Part shown: positions 35,451-49,400 of the stretch, piece after piece
How the letters are laid out: every line of letters begins with the position of its first letter
Numbering within the stretch: position 1 is the first letter of the stretch
Assembly (NCBI GenBank): GCA_033239525.1
Contig: BSYO01000024.1
Coordinates: forward strand, 12,891,268 to 12,955,267
DNA: 64,000 nt
Reading direction: 5' to 3'
Source: Nepenthes gracilis
Lineage: Eukaryota; Streptophyta; Magnoliopsida; Caryophyllales; Nepenthaceae
The notes under the pieces: model-generated
Databases searched by the model: none
What the model saw: the letters and a program-made list of their open reading frames with translations, nothing else
Told to the model about the DNA's origin: nothing
Translations under genes and position numbers: made by a program

Positions 35451-36600
35451 ACCGTAGTTGGGTTGGCCCAACGGTTAAAGAAGACCCAAATAGTCTGTTG
35501 GACGGTCAACTTCAATGATGGCCCAACAGGAGGCAAATGCCAAAATTCTGAAAGGCCCAAAACGCTTCCTCGACGGTCAACGCCAGCGTTGACAGTCAAA
35601 ACGCAAGTAGGCGGCCAACTTGAACTGTCAACCCGAGTGTTGACCGGAAGTACTGTAGTAGCAGGCCCAAAAATGCAGTAAATCTGATACGGGCCAGACC
35701 TAATTTGACAGGCGATCTCGTATACGAAAAGTAATAATCATTTCATGATTATACGCTTTTCTAAAAGCTGATCTTCTCCAAAAAGGGCATCAAGGAATTT
35801 GGCGCCAACAATGGAGTTTAAACGGTCACAAGAGCTTGAAGGGAAAGCAGATGATTTGAATATTCGTTGCACTGTTCAGAAGGAAAAGGATCCATCAGAT
35901 CATGCCAGTCATGCCCACCAACTCAAAGAAGACTGCCATTGCGAGGCCAGAAGATCACGACACCTTGACCAGAGAATGTGGCTCTCCTACCATCTATATA
36001 AGCTTGGAGTTTTCATTCTGGAGGAGACACTCAAAAACAAGGCTCTCAAAAGAAGCTCTCGAACACAATCTCTAGCTTACCTTCAAAAGAACAAACAGAA
36101 CACGCTTTCTGAAACAACAAAGATACTTTCTAAAACAGTCTAAGTTACGAACGCTTACAGAGTTTAAGCAAAGACTCTCATTCTCTCTCTCTCTACATAC
36201 AGCGTTCACTTTCAAAATCCCACCAAAGACCTCCCGATTACAAGAGTCCTTTCCGACTCTCTGAGAACGGTCCCCAAAGCTTCCATGCTTTCGAGACGCA
36301 ACTTCCACTCCCTCTCTAAGAGCAGTAAGCTGGAACTAACACTCTCAACGGGCCAACACTCTCGACAAACCAAATCTCTCTCTCTCTTTCACTTATCAGT
36401 TTACTTTCATCGATTCGAAGGCTTTTTTCTAACTTGAGCGTCGGAGTGTTTTCGGTGAGACAACCTCCCACCGACACACTGACCTTTTATTCATTTTAGT
36501 GGTTTGCAGATTCCAGACTCAGTGAACGAAGTCGGGTCGAACCAACCAGACGAATCCAAATCTGTTCGAAATCTGATTCAGGTGCGCATCATACTCTATT
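35450..36600 (+). mobile_element. LTR-like block (Tat/Ogre-type gypsy LTR, probably solo or truncated)
   Basis: GC-richer than its surroundings. A U3-like part (35450-35980) has repeated GTCAAC/GTTGAC motifs and ggccca words. A TATA box, 'ctatataagctt', lies at about 35993-36004. Downstream are pyrimidine-rich R/U5-like sequence (TC runs at 36179-36194 and 36367-36384) and the phrase 'acttgagcgtcggagtgttt' at about 36433, of a kind I know from plant gypsy LTRs of the Tat lineage. No gag/pol follows and no clear target duplication was seen, so the ends are approximate. 'tttggcgcc' at 35799 resembles a gypsy primer-binding site but lies inside the block. Confidence 0.55.
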
Positions 36601-37200
36601 TTCAAGATGTCTTTTGAATGACTAAGGTATATGAGATGAGCCTTATTATCATATATATATCCTATATCTTTTTTAATACACATGAAAATTTAAGCAAAAA
36701 TAAATCAAAATTTAAAACTTAACAGTACAGATTTGAAGTCATTGATCAATCATTTATAGTAACAAATGTATCATTTGCAACTTAACAAAATATACAATAT
36801 TGATTGTTTTAATGGCAAAAATTATTTTGACATTGTATAACTAGGCTTTTCCAAAAAAAAAAAAAAAATTCTCATTATGGATGTCACTTTCCATTAGGAT
36901 AATTCAATTAGAAAAAAATTTAATTATTATATAAAAATTATCGAGTTGCTTTGTTCCAATTAATTACTTATATATATATATATATATATGAAAATTGCCT
37001 GAAATCATTTTATCAAATTCAATGGATATTGAAATAACAAGAAGTCCATTATATTTTATTAACAAAAAAGAAAGATAAAAGTATTTTCTGTAGCGTGTTT
37101 TAATGATTTATTTAGTTCACGTGTTCTGGTTTACGGATGCAGGAATTTACAGAACCCAACGCCGCCTCCATCTCGTGCCCGCCACTTCAAATTGGTAAAT
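36601..37200. other. Short AT-rich spacer before the PGAP6-like promoter
   Basis: No gene or clear repeat, apart from an A-run at about 36853-36868 and (TA)n at about 36970-36989. Composition becomes balanced from about 37130. Confidence 0.6.
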
Positions 37201-37213
37201 GCGTCATCTTTCT

Positions 37214-37235
37214 ACGTGGAATGATCCCATATAAA
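37214..37235 (+). promoter_or_regulatory. Candidate core promoter of the PGAP6-like gene
   Basis: TATAAA at 37230-37235, preceded by an ACGTGG G-box-like core at 37214-37219. It lies about 250 bp before the chosen start codon, so a leader of about 220 nt is expected. An alternative is a leader intron ending at the 'tattttag' acceptor near 37416. Inference from motifs only. Confidence 0.4.
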
Positions 37236-37483
37236 CCCCGTGATGAACAGGAACATAGCGTCGTAGTCTATGCAATCCTCTATTCTAGAAACCCAGCAAG
37301 CAGAAACTTGCGGTTCAATTCACCACTCAAATGTGGGAAACCCCTGAATATTGGTTGCCCTTCAAAAGATATATGTATATGATATAAAATTATAGTACTA
37401 TAATCTTGTATTTTAGGATCCTTAATCCGCTGAATATCCCTAATACTCTGCTGCTCTGCCTTTCCAGACACAAGAAAGGATTC

Positions 37484-40400
37484 ATGAAAGATGCCTGCAT
37501 ATTCGCTTCCTTGTGTGCTATTCTGTTTACGAGTTGCTACGATTGTTCATTTGCAGACTCGGGTCCGTACAATTCTTTCGTTATATCGAGCTTTAGCTAC
37601 CCAGAAACAAAGCTCAAGCCTTACGAGTGGCGTTATATAAGAGGTGGGCTTCTTTATTTTATTTAGTTTTAGCTACCCTTTTGAGTATTTATATATATTG
37701 TCGTCTTTATATGGCATTTTCTTATTAAAATTAGTGATTACGTGATGGATCCAGGGGCACTCCTTCTCAGAGGAGAGAAGGAAGGTCTTCTCAAATCATA
37801 ATCAGAGCCCCCAAATCCTTACGTGATTGGTGGATGATTTTGTGTTATATTTAATGGCTTATTATCAAATTTTGATCTCGTGGAGGCGTTAAGAATTCTG
37901 CTCTATTATTGCTTGTTTGTTGTTAAATTTCTCTATCCGTTGGCAATTTTGTTAGAATATAGGGATAAGCCTACCCAGCCACCCTTTTTATTATTGAATC
38001 CTCTATCCATTCTGATTGCATTCCTTCTTCTTCTTTTCATGTTTCAATTTGATTTTATGATCAATTTTTCATTTTGTGATGAAATAGTTGTGGGGGTCTG
38101 TTATAATGTTGGTTCTGTTGGGGTAAGGGAATGCCAATCGGTCAAAACCGAGCGGACAAAATGGTATGCACGCAGCAAAAAATCAGAACCCCCGTTTGTC
38201 ATCAGCCACCAATTTAGTAGGAATAAGGAACAAATAATGCACAATATTTTTAACGTGGAAACCCTTATCAATCTAGGGAAAAAACCATGGGACAAACTCC
38301 GAATAAGCTTCCACTATATAAAATCGGTTACAAGAACCTTCAAGATAGAGTATCCGCAACACACCAGAGATAGAATAAGAAAAACAATATCCAGAGTAAG
38401 AAAACTCTCATTTCCTCTTATCTCCCTGTTTTTCTTTTTTCATTCCTCTCACTGGTAGTGCACTTTGCTCATTGATTTTACAAATATGGCAGCAAGCGGT
38501 GAACAATGAGAACTCCCTTTTACACTTTGCTTCGTTCCACTCTTCTCCTGCATCCACCGGTGCTATCCTACTGCTCGCTTTTTCTTTTGAAGCGCTTGGT
38601 ATGCTCTTATCAAGACTACGGCTCCAAATCCTATTTGCTTTGTCACACCAACTTTGTCTTTTTTTACGACTTCACCAGTTCCCGCGCTTCCCCATGCCGT
38701 GCATGTTCTGCAGGTCAACCTGCTCTATTCAAATGGTCATACCCTACAAGTCAACCTGTTCTACACAGACGACGCATGCCCTACAGGTCAGCTACCTACT
38801 CTGCAAAGCCTACCAACTCTGGTAAGTCAATTGTCCTGCACAATCACCTTCTAGCTTTCCAGACAAGCTGTCCTCGGCCCTTTATCCATTCTGGAATTCC
38901 TCTCCTGGCATTCCGGCTAATTCCATTCCAGCCAATTTATTCTAGAAATCCATTCTGGAATGCCCATTCCATAAATCCATTCTAGAATTCCCATTTTGAA
39001 AATCCATTTTGAAATTTTCATTCCGGCCTTTTTATTTCGGAATTTCATTCCGGCCATTTCATTCCAGGATTTCATACCGGCATATGCCATATCGGAATTC
39101 CATACCGGCAAATGCCACTCCAACATTTTCCATTCCGGCCATTTTCATTTCGGAGTTTCATACCGGCAAATGCCATACCGGAATTCCATACCGGCAAATG
39201 CCACTTCGGCATTTTCCATTCCGGCCATTTTTATTTCGGAATTTCATACCGGCAAATGCCATACCAGAATTCTATACCGGCAAATGCCACTCCGGCATTT
39301 TTCATTCCAAAATTCCACTCTAGAATTCCACTCCGAGATTTACCTCTTTTGGCAAACGGTCTCTTCGAGATTTGCCCACTCCGCAGCAAATGGTTACTCT
39401 GGTCATTTGCTGCAGCCAGTTTGCTGCACTCTGAATATCGCACAAACCCATGTGTGATTCTCCGATGACGTGTCCGTTTATTGAGCCACCCATAAAGGAG
39501 TGACCAAACCCAACAGGTTCTATATTCATACCCAAGTCAATTGTGATTTTATTTTCTTTTTTCCTATTATGTTTCTTAATATGTTTAAATTTGTGGGTTA
39601 TGAACAATTTTGATTTTATTCATCTATTAGGTTGTTGTTGATGCCCATATCAATTTGCTAGTCAATTCTGATATTCTTTGCCGTCGTCTTTCTCTTCTTG
39701 TTTGCATGTTTGTACATTGGATCACTGGTTATTTTCAACTTAGTGAATTGATCACTATGGTAAATAAAATATTGTTTTTGGTCAACTGTTGACTTGGGCT
39801 ATTTGTTCAATGATTGTAGGGTTTCTAATTTGTTAGTATTTCAAATCAAACATGATTTGTCAACTCAGATAATGAATGAATCACTAGGGTAAATGCTTGA
39901 ACGAATATCTTTTTCCATCAACTGTTTACGGGGGGCTATTTCTTCAAGAATATTATGTTTCTAATTTCTTAGTATTTCAATTCGAACATTGTTAATCAGT
40001 TGTCAAAATCAGGAAAAACAATTGCGTTAGCCAACTGAGAATTTGCTCCGTTGGGTGAAATTGTTCTTAATTTTTATATCCATTTGCTATCAGTTCTGTT
40101 ATTTATTGCTGCTAACTTTTTTTTTTCTTGTTTTTACATGTTTAAATATTGGACCACTAGTTATTTTCAATTCAGATATTGAACTCATCACTTGGGTATA
40201 AATGCCCCAACAAATAAACTTTTAAGTCAACTGTTTGCTTGGGCTATTTCTTAAAGGATGGTATATTCTATTTCTTGGTTTTATAACATAAACGTTGTAA
40301 AAACTATTGCATTAGTCAAAATAATTGCAGGAAATCCTTTGATAACACAAGTTCCTATTTCTCAATGATATCTCATGATCAAGACAATTTGCTGAATCCC

Positions 40401-43400
40401 GTGAAACCTGTTTACTTTATTATCTGCTTCAGCAAGGTGTGTGACGAAGACCAGGCTAATCTTGACATTTAAAATAACGATTTGGATGAAATCTGACTCG
40501 CGAAAAGAGAGATCAATCAAAAGTAGTCTTTCTCTTTTATTTGGTAGGACTGCTACCAAATCCCTCATTACTATTTAGTCAATTGCAGATCTACACCTAG
40601 GTTAGGTGATTCTTATTTGTGGAAAATAGTCTTAGCTCTATTTACTCTCAGTGAAATAGCAGCTACAGCCCTTGAGATGTGTTCTGAGTTGTTGGTTTGT
40701 AATGCAGTCTTTGATACTAATTGATGCAGCTAAAGGCGGTGGTGGGATTGTCATCTGACAGGAACTCAAAGTCTCAGCTTATTGGGACTTGTAGACCTAA
40801 TCTAGAGTATCAAATTCTCATAAAAAACCAAAGACTAATTCTTTAATTAATAGTTAAAATCTGTCTTTTGCAAGTAATATCAACTCATTTTAATAGAAAG
40901 TTAATAGCTAAATTAATGGGGAGAGGTGGAGGTGAGGGGATAGACTTAATACATGATAATTAAGGGGGTGGACAGCTTCATTAATGGAATAAAAATGGTG
41001 GCAGCCAAGGAGCACCATGGGCAGCCATGTGGGAGGGTGTTTCAAGGAGGGAGTATTGATAGCGCCGTGAGCATTAGTGGAGCCGTGTGTATCAGTTTGG
41101 TCATTGAAGGGATCTTGGACAAGATTTGACATGGCAGTTTATTGTAGCATATTCAATTATGTGTTCCTGCTGTTGGCACTGGAACCGATGTGATGCTCTC
41201 GCAATGGGACCTTAACATGAACTCCATCCTGGAATTATCCAAAAGCTATGTAAATAAAATTTGAAGTGTGATAATTATTTGGGTTTTCCTTTCCTAACCA
41301 ACAAATAATCAGCTGAGATTACCTTTTTCAACCATTAAGATTATGTTTCAGTGTGTTGCTCTGTCTTTTTGCAAGCATATGTGCGATTGTGTTGTCTACT
41401 CTTTCCTTAGTAGATGCTCATGAAAAGTTCAGCTCTGGAACGAACGTTCCAACAATAAATCCTTGACTTCTATCAAAACTTTAATTAGTTCTACATTTAA
41501 TTAACTTTCTTGTTGAATAAAGAGTAAATATTTGCTTCTATGTCATTCTAAACTGTCATGATGGCACCGGTGAGCCCAAATTCTTCACCTCTGCATTATT
41601 TATGAGAAAAAAATTTCTGTGCGCCATTAGCTAGGTGCCAAGCTGCACATTGCCTTCCTGATGTTTTTACGTGCATTCGATTTTGCAGTTGATCTACCAC
41701 CATGGTTCGCTTCAATGTCTATGGTAATAGAGTCAGATGTGGACCTTGTAAGTATAATAAGCAAATTAATTTTAAGTTGGTGCTGTCTCAAGCCCTCTCC
41801 TTCTCAAAGTATGCTTTTTTTGTAAGGGCCTCCTTATGAATATTTTGAAAGATTTTCGTCCTTTATTCAATTTATCCTGGATATTGTTGTCAACTGAAAT
41901 GAAATATTAATAAAAGTTATCTTGGTGGTATTGTTTTGACTTCCCTGTGGTTAAAATTGATTGTAGGACCCTACAAGCACATCAAACATCTCGAAAAGCT
42001 CACTGCCTCTCATATGTCTCCGAGAAGGCAGTCTCCCTCTTCCTGATTTTTCGGAGAGTGTGTTGAAGGATTTAGGTAAAACAAAGGAATTCAAATAAGG
42101 TTAAATAGTACAAAAAGGAGAGTAGAATACCATTAAATGAAATATCATGATAAATTATCATATTGACGCTATATTGATAATATTCAAAATATTTGTCAGT
42201 ACACCCAATACAGATGATATGCCCCCATCCTGTTCATTTTATTCTGTTTTGAAAAAAAGAAGTGTCCTATACGTTTGAAATCACTATGTCAATAAGATTG
42301 TGACCAATGTTAATATTTTTATCTATGATTCTGACCATTACATGGCAGTTTTTTGATCAATATTGAAATGACTGGTTAAGAAATTTTAGTCCTATCATCA
42401 GAATGAGTTGGGTGAATTGTTTCTTTTGAATTGTCTAGCGCTTTTGGTTGCAGTGAAAAATGCAGACTTTCAATATTTTAAATTGATTTATTTAAAGCTG
42501 ATGAGGGCAATCTTTTTCCATTGCAGTTTTAGAATATCTTTCTAATGGATCTATTGGAGCAATACAGGGTCTTCATGACACGGAACACTGCTATCTTATG
42601 CAGAAAAAGATAACTTTGAAATGGACAAATGAGCAAGTTAAGGATTTCAAGCCACAATGAATGCTTTTTGGCTTTAAATTTATGTTTTTTTATGAGAAAA
42701 TTTATCCTTTTCATTTATTGATTGTCATTGTTAAATGGAAGCTGTTTCTCAAGTCTGAGTTAAAAGGTTGTTATGCAGATAACCAATGGGGTTTGGTATT
42801 TTGGTCTCTTCAATGGAATTGGAGCTATGAGGACGCAATCAAAGATGGTAAACTCCATTAACAGTTGTGTACTAAGCCTCATTTACTGCCATCCGATTCT
42901 CTTGCTTTGCAATATCTTTCCTGCTTCTAACGTTGTGCTTCAGCTGCCTTGACTGGCCCTAATTCTACTTTGTGATGTTATATACATATTGAAACAAACA
43001 GGAACAATTTAATAAGAATGGGAATACTATGGCAGTGGTGTCATTTTGGCTGTCCACTGTTTTTAATTCCATGCAAAAGTGAGGAAGTGACTTGTGGGCG
43101 TGGTTGAAAAATATTGGTATCGATCACAACCTTATCAATATTTGTTGTTTTCAATGAAAATTTTTTTCAAGATAGAACAAGTGAACTGATGGGGAAATAT
43201 TCTAAGAAAATTTGTCAATATGAAAACATTTCGTGATTTTGATGCAGTATCAAGAAATATTGGTATCATAAAGGCCCGATACCGATATTTCATTCCATGC
43301 TTATGGGTGTTTGAAATTGCATATCAAAGTAAGATATTTTTTCAGATGATTTTTCATATATGTAGTCAATTTTGGTTGCATTTGGTTCTGCCAAAATTTT

Positions 43401-46400
43401 TTTTATCACATCAACTGGCCATGCATGTTGGATTTTGTACTTGTTTTATATGTAGTTTCTTGTGATCACCATGATAACAATAAGCAATTCCACTGGCCTC
43501 AAAAACCATTATATGGATGGCTTATACAACTATTTTAATTGAAGCCGAGGCCATATGATTCCTATGTTTTTGTTCAAAAGGGACAACCTAGTACATGAAA
43601 CTCTCACAAATTGTGGGTTTTAGAAAAGGGCCGGACTATTTTTGAATCTATTGTAAACTACCATACATTGTTTGTTTGTATGTGAAAAATTTTACCTGCA
43701 ATATATTGTCCAGAGACTTGATGAAACTGTGTAAAATCATTTGAATACAACAAATTGAACTTAATATGTACTTTCTGATATGTTTTATAGATTATCCGAG
43801 GAAGTGCATACTCCTTTTCTGCCAATGTAAGCGTGGAGGGATGTACAACCTCGAACTTGTGGGGCCCGTACTGCAACCTGACCATCAACTCACTTTTATG
43901 CTCTCAACCTCTCATTGGCATTTCTTCAGAAAGTGGTTCACCGGCTAATTTCTCCAATCAAAAGGCAGAACAAATGGTTTCTTGTAGAAATTTTGTTGAA
44001 TCTTCCTGCCATGGACATGACGAACAAAGTATCCACTACTTGGAGGTTGTCGGACTAGCAGAGCAGCTAACTATCTCGGTAAGAGGCATCAAACTCAATG
44101 GAACATCTTCGAAAAGCGTGACTTATGCTGGTGGAATCATTCTAATGGTTTATGCTCGCTATGCTGCAATGCCTCTTGAAAAGGTCCATGATTATTCTGC
44201 TGATATAAATAAAGGCCCCTTAGTCATTCCTTTACCAAAGGCTGGTCGCTGGTATATTAGGATTGTGCTTGTTAATGTGACAAAAGAATTAGGCAGAACT
44301 GAGAACAGGAGCCCAAAGATTTGCTATTCTCTGGCATTTCAAGTTTTGGAATGTCCTCGGGGGAAAGCTGGATTCAATTGTTCTTCGGAAAGATATGCGC
44401 TTCAGGTCAGATTTCTAATGAACCAACACATTTTATCTTTTCAGTAAACAAAAATTTCCAACTTACTCTTTTACCTTGAGTTTCTGTTAGTTTAGTTGAA
44501 AGTTATGGCAGGATTATTCCAGTTATAAGTGGTTAAAATGAGAATTTCTCTAAATTTTTTTTTCCTATCTTTTGTGCCAAGGAGACAGATTCAAGTCTTA
44601 ATAAAGAAATGCCTTAAATGGGTTAGTATTATTGCAAATACTTTTGCTTGTTCATTTCTAGCGATCCATTCCCAAATTTAATGGCTTGAGGGATGAAATT
44701 ATGATACTTGTATATTTAGTTACTCAACTTTTGAAGCTTTTAAAGAAAAAAAAAAAACTCATTTTAACTCCTTCAGAGAACTTATTCTTCCTCCCGAAGA
44801 TGGGCAAGAAGGCAAGCAGTCCCATCCAATCATCAGACAGTTGAGATTTGACCAACTTTGAAACTTGCTTTTCCTCTCAAACAATTCTGCCCCTTTTACT
44901 TTATTGTTCATTATACCCTTAGCGCTGAGCACCTTCTATCCATACCGGCTTCCTTTCAACATTTTCAATGTAATCGAAACCTTACTTTCACGGCAATGCT
45001 CCAAGGATACGTTCTGTATAATTACTTGTCAAATTCATGGAGGCAGCAGAATTATGTTTTTCAGATGCTGACCTCTAATTATATTTATTTTTAACTTGTT
45101 TTGTATTGCTTATTTTTTTGCACCATCTTCACTTCCCATTATTGCATGAAGAAAGTTATTCACACGGTTTATTTGTTGAAATGCTGTGAATGGTTTATCT
45201 GCAGACAGTTCTCAGGAAAAACCCACCTGTCCCGTTCGAATCTTATTATATCCCACATAGTTTGGAACTGTCATCTGATTCAGCAAATTTTCCTCTCGAA
45301 CCCCTCTTGAGCAACTTCTCTGTGGGCACAAAATTTGATGGTCCCTGGACTTACTTTGTTCTGGATGTTCCTCGTGGTGCAGCTGGAGGCAATATGCACA
45401 TACGATTAACATCGGATAAAACAGTTAATTATGAAATATATGCCAGATTTGATGGGTTACCGTCTCGTGTTATTCGGGATTATTTCTATGTAAACAAGAC
45501 GAACAACAGTGATGGGTCGATGTTTTTTGCATTGTATAATTCAACCAAGGAAATGGTTGATTTCTATATATCATTCGTTAAAGAAGGAACGTGGAGTTTC
45601 GCTATAAGGCATCTGGATTCCATTGACACTTCCGATGATCAAACTTTGATGTCAATTTCACTTGAAAGGTGCCCGAAAAGTTGCTCTCCCCCTCATGGTT
45701 CATGTCAAAATTTCTTGGATGAAAGTGGATTGACAGTGTACAGGTTTCATATTTTAATTCTCCTTTTTATTTTAATTGCTTTGGTGATTTTTTTTTAGAC
45801 TTTTGCATGCAAAATTAGAAGAATAACTTTATTTGTAGGCTGTCAGCAAGAAGATGAAGCTGACTATAAATCATTTGGAGAGAACTGAGTAGCATGGACT
45901 CTAACACGTGACATGAAATCAACACGATGACATGTTCTCTTTCTAAAAATAAGGACTTAATATGTTGAGGACATGCGAACTAAATTTCATATATTATTTA
46001 TAGATATAAGAATATAATTGATTAAAAACATTAGTATATATGAAATTTTTAATAAAAATATATGTTTCATGTTTAGGAAAAAATACATATTTGGAAAAAA
46101 ATCACAAGAAGAACAAATGTACAAGTTTGCTAATGTAATGAAGTTATGCTATAACATTCTTTACATAATAATAATAAAAAGGTTATTAATTATTTTAAAT
46201 TATCAAATGGCCTTTAATTTTCTTTAGTTTATGTTAAAAACCTAAAAACCCTATCATTCTGATAATTATAAAATAGCCCAATATGTTCAAAACATGTTCG
46301 GGCTTAGAGTTAAACAATAATAATAATTATTATTATTCTGACATGTTTCAGAGAGAGTTAGCTAATTATGGGTGTCCATCACGTCTTGGTGCTTCTTATG

Positions 46401-49400
46401 GAGAGAATAAAATTTCTTCTTTCCCTTGCATTACTTCCTATCTATTGGATTCCCTTTACGGTGCTACTTTTGTTCCTCAGTTACTGCTCTTGTGACCGGA
46501 CGCATGGGGGCATTGACTGCAGCATTGAAATTATATCACCTCAAGGTAACTCTTGTAATGTCACCAATTGTATGCTAACGACAGGTTTTGATATCCATAG
46601 GCCAAATTTACTCAGTGCATCTCATTCCAAATTTTATTTGATACATATATTACTGATCTTGATGTTGAAACTCACAAAGCTAAAGTTATTGTTCAAGCAT
46701 TTCGTTTTGCTGAATGATTGATCTTAAACGATGTATATTTATCTCTACAAGTGCATAATAATGCATTGTAGTTTTATCTAATAATTTGGGGATCATCATC
46801 ATTGAGAATTGAGTAATCTAATGTCAACAAATCAGGTGACAACCAAGTAACTGTGATATATCACCACTAGAAACCCTACAAAATTAAAGGAAATAGAAAC
46901 TATTCAATTTCTTTATGCTTGTTTATATCAAATCAAGAAATGTGCATATGATTGCAGACTTTTCACCTTTGTTGACATAACCAGTAACTGTTTGTTAATA
47001 TGGAATAAAATATCAGTTGATAAGCAAACCGTCGGCAGATATATATTGGTATTAAACCCCCCATACCTTGACAAATAGCACTATGTTACTCTATTAGTTA
47101 CATGTTGCGATATATTTGTCGATATTTTATTATCATGTTTCAATTCACAAAATAAATTGTGTCCATTATGTATAATATTTATACATATTGACCGATATAG
47201 TTGATATCATTACAGCCACAACTAAAACTGATACAATAGTTCCATCCATTTGTTTGTTCTTGTTGCATCTGACATGATAACGCATTAATTGTTTTAAGTT
47301 TCCTGTTGCCACCTTTTGCGATCTGAAATACAATAAGATTTGTTTTATCAGATTAATGGCACACTCAAATTTTGACTCTAGCTTCTGTTGACCAGAACTC
47401 TATCTATTGCTGAATGGCTGAAAATGAAACTGGTGCAGGGCACTTGTGGCAATCAGTCTCTCTTGTGGCATCAAATGCTGCCGCTATACTTCCTGCATAT
47501 TGGGCTCTTCGACAGAAGGCAAGTTTCTAAGTTGTGCAGAATGCCCTTGAACTCAAGGAAGTGGTATAATTTAACAGATGTTAATATATCCATCTTCATA
47601 GTCTAGACATTTTTGCCTGTTGACATTGTAAGAAATATCCCAAATGATCTGGCATACATTTATTTTTTATTAAGAATGATCATAGCTTACAATATTATAC
47701 AATTTATTTATAACAATAATGTTTATTATAATTGGAGTATGAGTTTTCTTAATAGAGAGACACTCCTTGATGGAAAGAGGCATAATTGTATTTTGAAATT
47801 GGTATTGTACCTGCCCTATCAAAGGAATGAAACCTCCATCTTTTGTGCGTTGTGTAGAGAATAACCACTTGTATTTGTTTGATTAAAAGGGGAGAAAACT
47901 AGTTCAGTTCTTTGAGACAAGGACAAATTGCTACGCTGTAATTGCTATTTCACATACTGATTTTGTCGATCAAATATTGATAATTGTGGATTTGAGTATC
48001 CCATTTGCATTTTCTGCATAACGGTTTGTGAAGAACATGATAAACAAGACCATAAAATTAAGTTGTTTATTCTCATAAAAATTATTTTGAGTGTATCGTA
48101 GTAAATCACTTTGTCATCAATAGTGAAAATGCCATATTTTTGTGCAGGCATTTGCAGAGTGGGTGATCTTTACATCGAGTGGGATTTCAAGTGCACTCTA
48201 TCATGCTTGTGATGTAGGCACCTGGTGTGCATTAACTTTTCGTGTCTTACAGGTAGCATTTCTTCTCAAAAGAAGCATACATTTAAGTAAAAAGTTCTAA
48301 TATGCCAAAATTTGTTGCATGGTTAAAGAGTAACACGCACAGATGAAAATATCAGCATCGGAATCGGTTGCATCTTTATTGATGTTATATATGGATATCG
48401 GAAATAGCAAACCCAAAATATCTTTCTTTCTTATAATTTCATCAAAAGTCAATTATATATTAAAATTTGACGATCTATTTATCTATTTGAGGAACTTTAG
48501 TCAATTCTATTAAAATCAAATTTGATACCTTTCTAGTTTGTTGAAAATATTTCAAATTTTTTCATATATTCATATTTATACATCTACAAAATATATGTAT
48601 TTATACTTTTTATAAGATTTATGTATAATTCAAATGTATAGTGTAGCCAAACATAAAAGCCAATACATATTGGTTGATATATCAGTCATATCACTCGATA
48701 TTTGAAAATTATCGGAATATTTTTCAGTACAAAAATGTATCGGTATTTGGGCCTTCTTATAGTGATACCTGGCCATTGAATTCCGGAGGTAGTCCTCCAG
48801 AATAAAAGTAAGCGTTACTGCACTTGTGGTGTTTGATGGTGCCAAGAGTTCATATTATAAGTTTCTCTTTTTTTGTTCTAATTTTTCTACTAAGTTAGTT
48901 TGCAAAAAATTGCATTAATCTTTTCAGTTTATGGATTTCTGGATGTCTTTTATGGCTGTGGTGAGCACCTTTCTGTATTTGGCTGCCATTGATGAAGCTT
49001 CGAGGAGGGCGATTCATGCAGCTGTGTCGATCCTCACAGCGCTAATGGCCATAAGTGGAGCAACAAGGTTGGCAGAGAACCACATAAAATATTCGATTTT
49101 ACTTCATCTTCCTGACCGTTCTCAACCTTGCAGGTCTGCAAATATAATCCTTGTAATAGTCATTGGGGCTTCGGGATTACTCATTGGCTGGCTGATTGAG
49201 TTGTCAACGAAATATAGATCAGTTTCCTTTCCAACAGCATTGTGTTTGAATGTGCTTCGTAGGTGAGTTATTTACTCCATCAATTGTGTTGTAAATTTAC
49301 TTTTAAGGTTAGTACCAAACATAGATACAAATATCAATATTAGCTAATATGTATCAGTATTAAGTCTCTTGATACCGATATTTTTTCGACATCGTGATAA

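Noticed and set aside
35799..35820. 'tttggcgcc' as the primer-binding site of a gypsy element
   Set aside because: It lies upstream of the TATA box and of the U5-like 'acttgagcgtcgg' phrase, so it is in the wrong place for a PBS of this LTR. It could belong to another nested fragment, which cannot be shown.
35799..36143. 114-codon frame as a gag-like protein
   Set aside because: It crosses the TATA box and leader of the LTR-like block and has no zinc knuckle or other gag motif.
37880..38458. 192-codon open frame on the + strand
   Set aside because: It runs from intron 1 of the PGAP6-like gene across the solo-LTR boundary at 38116 and has no recognisable domain. Chance frame.
38996..39468. 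Overlapping open frames of 104-153 codons in three frames
   Set aside because: They are a by-product of the stop-poor CCGG minisatellite in the solo LTR. Products are Phe/Ile/Pro-rich repeats in every frame, with no homology.
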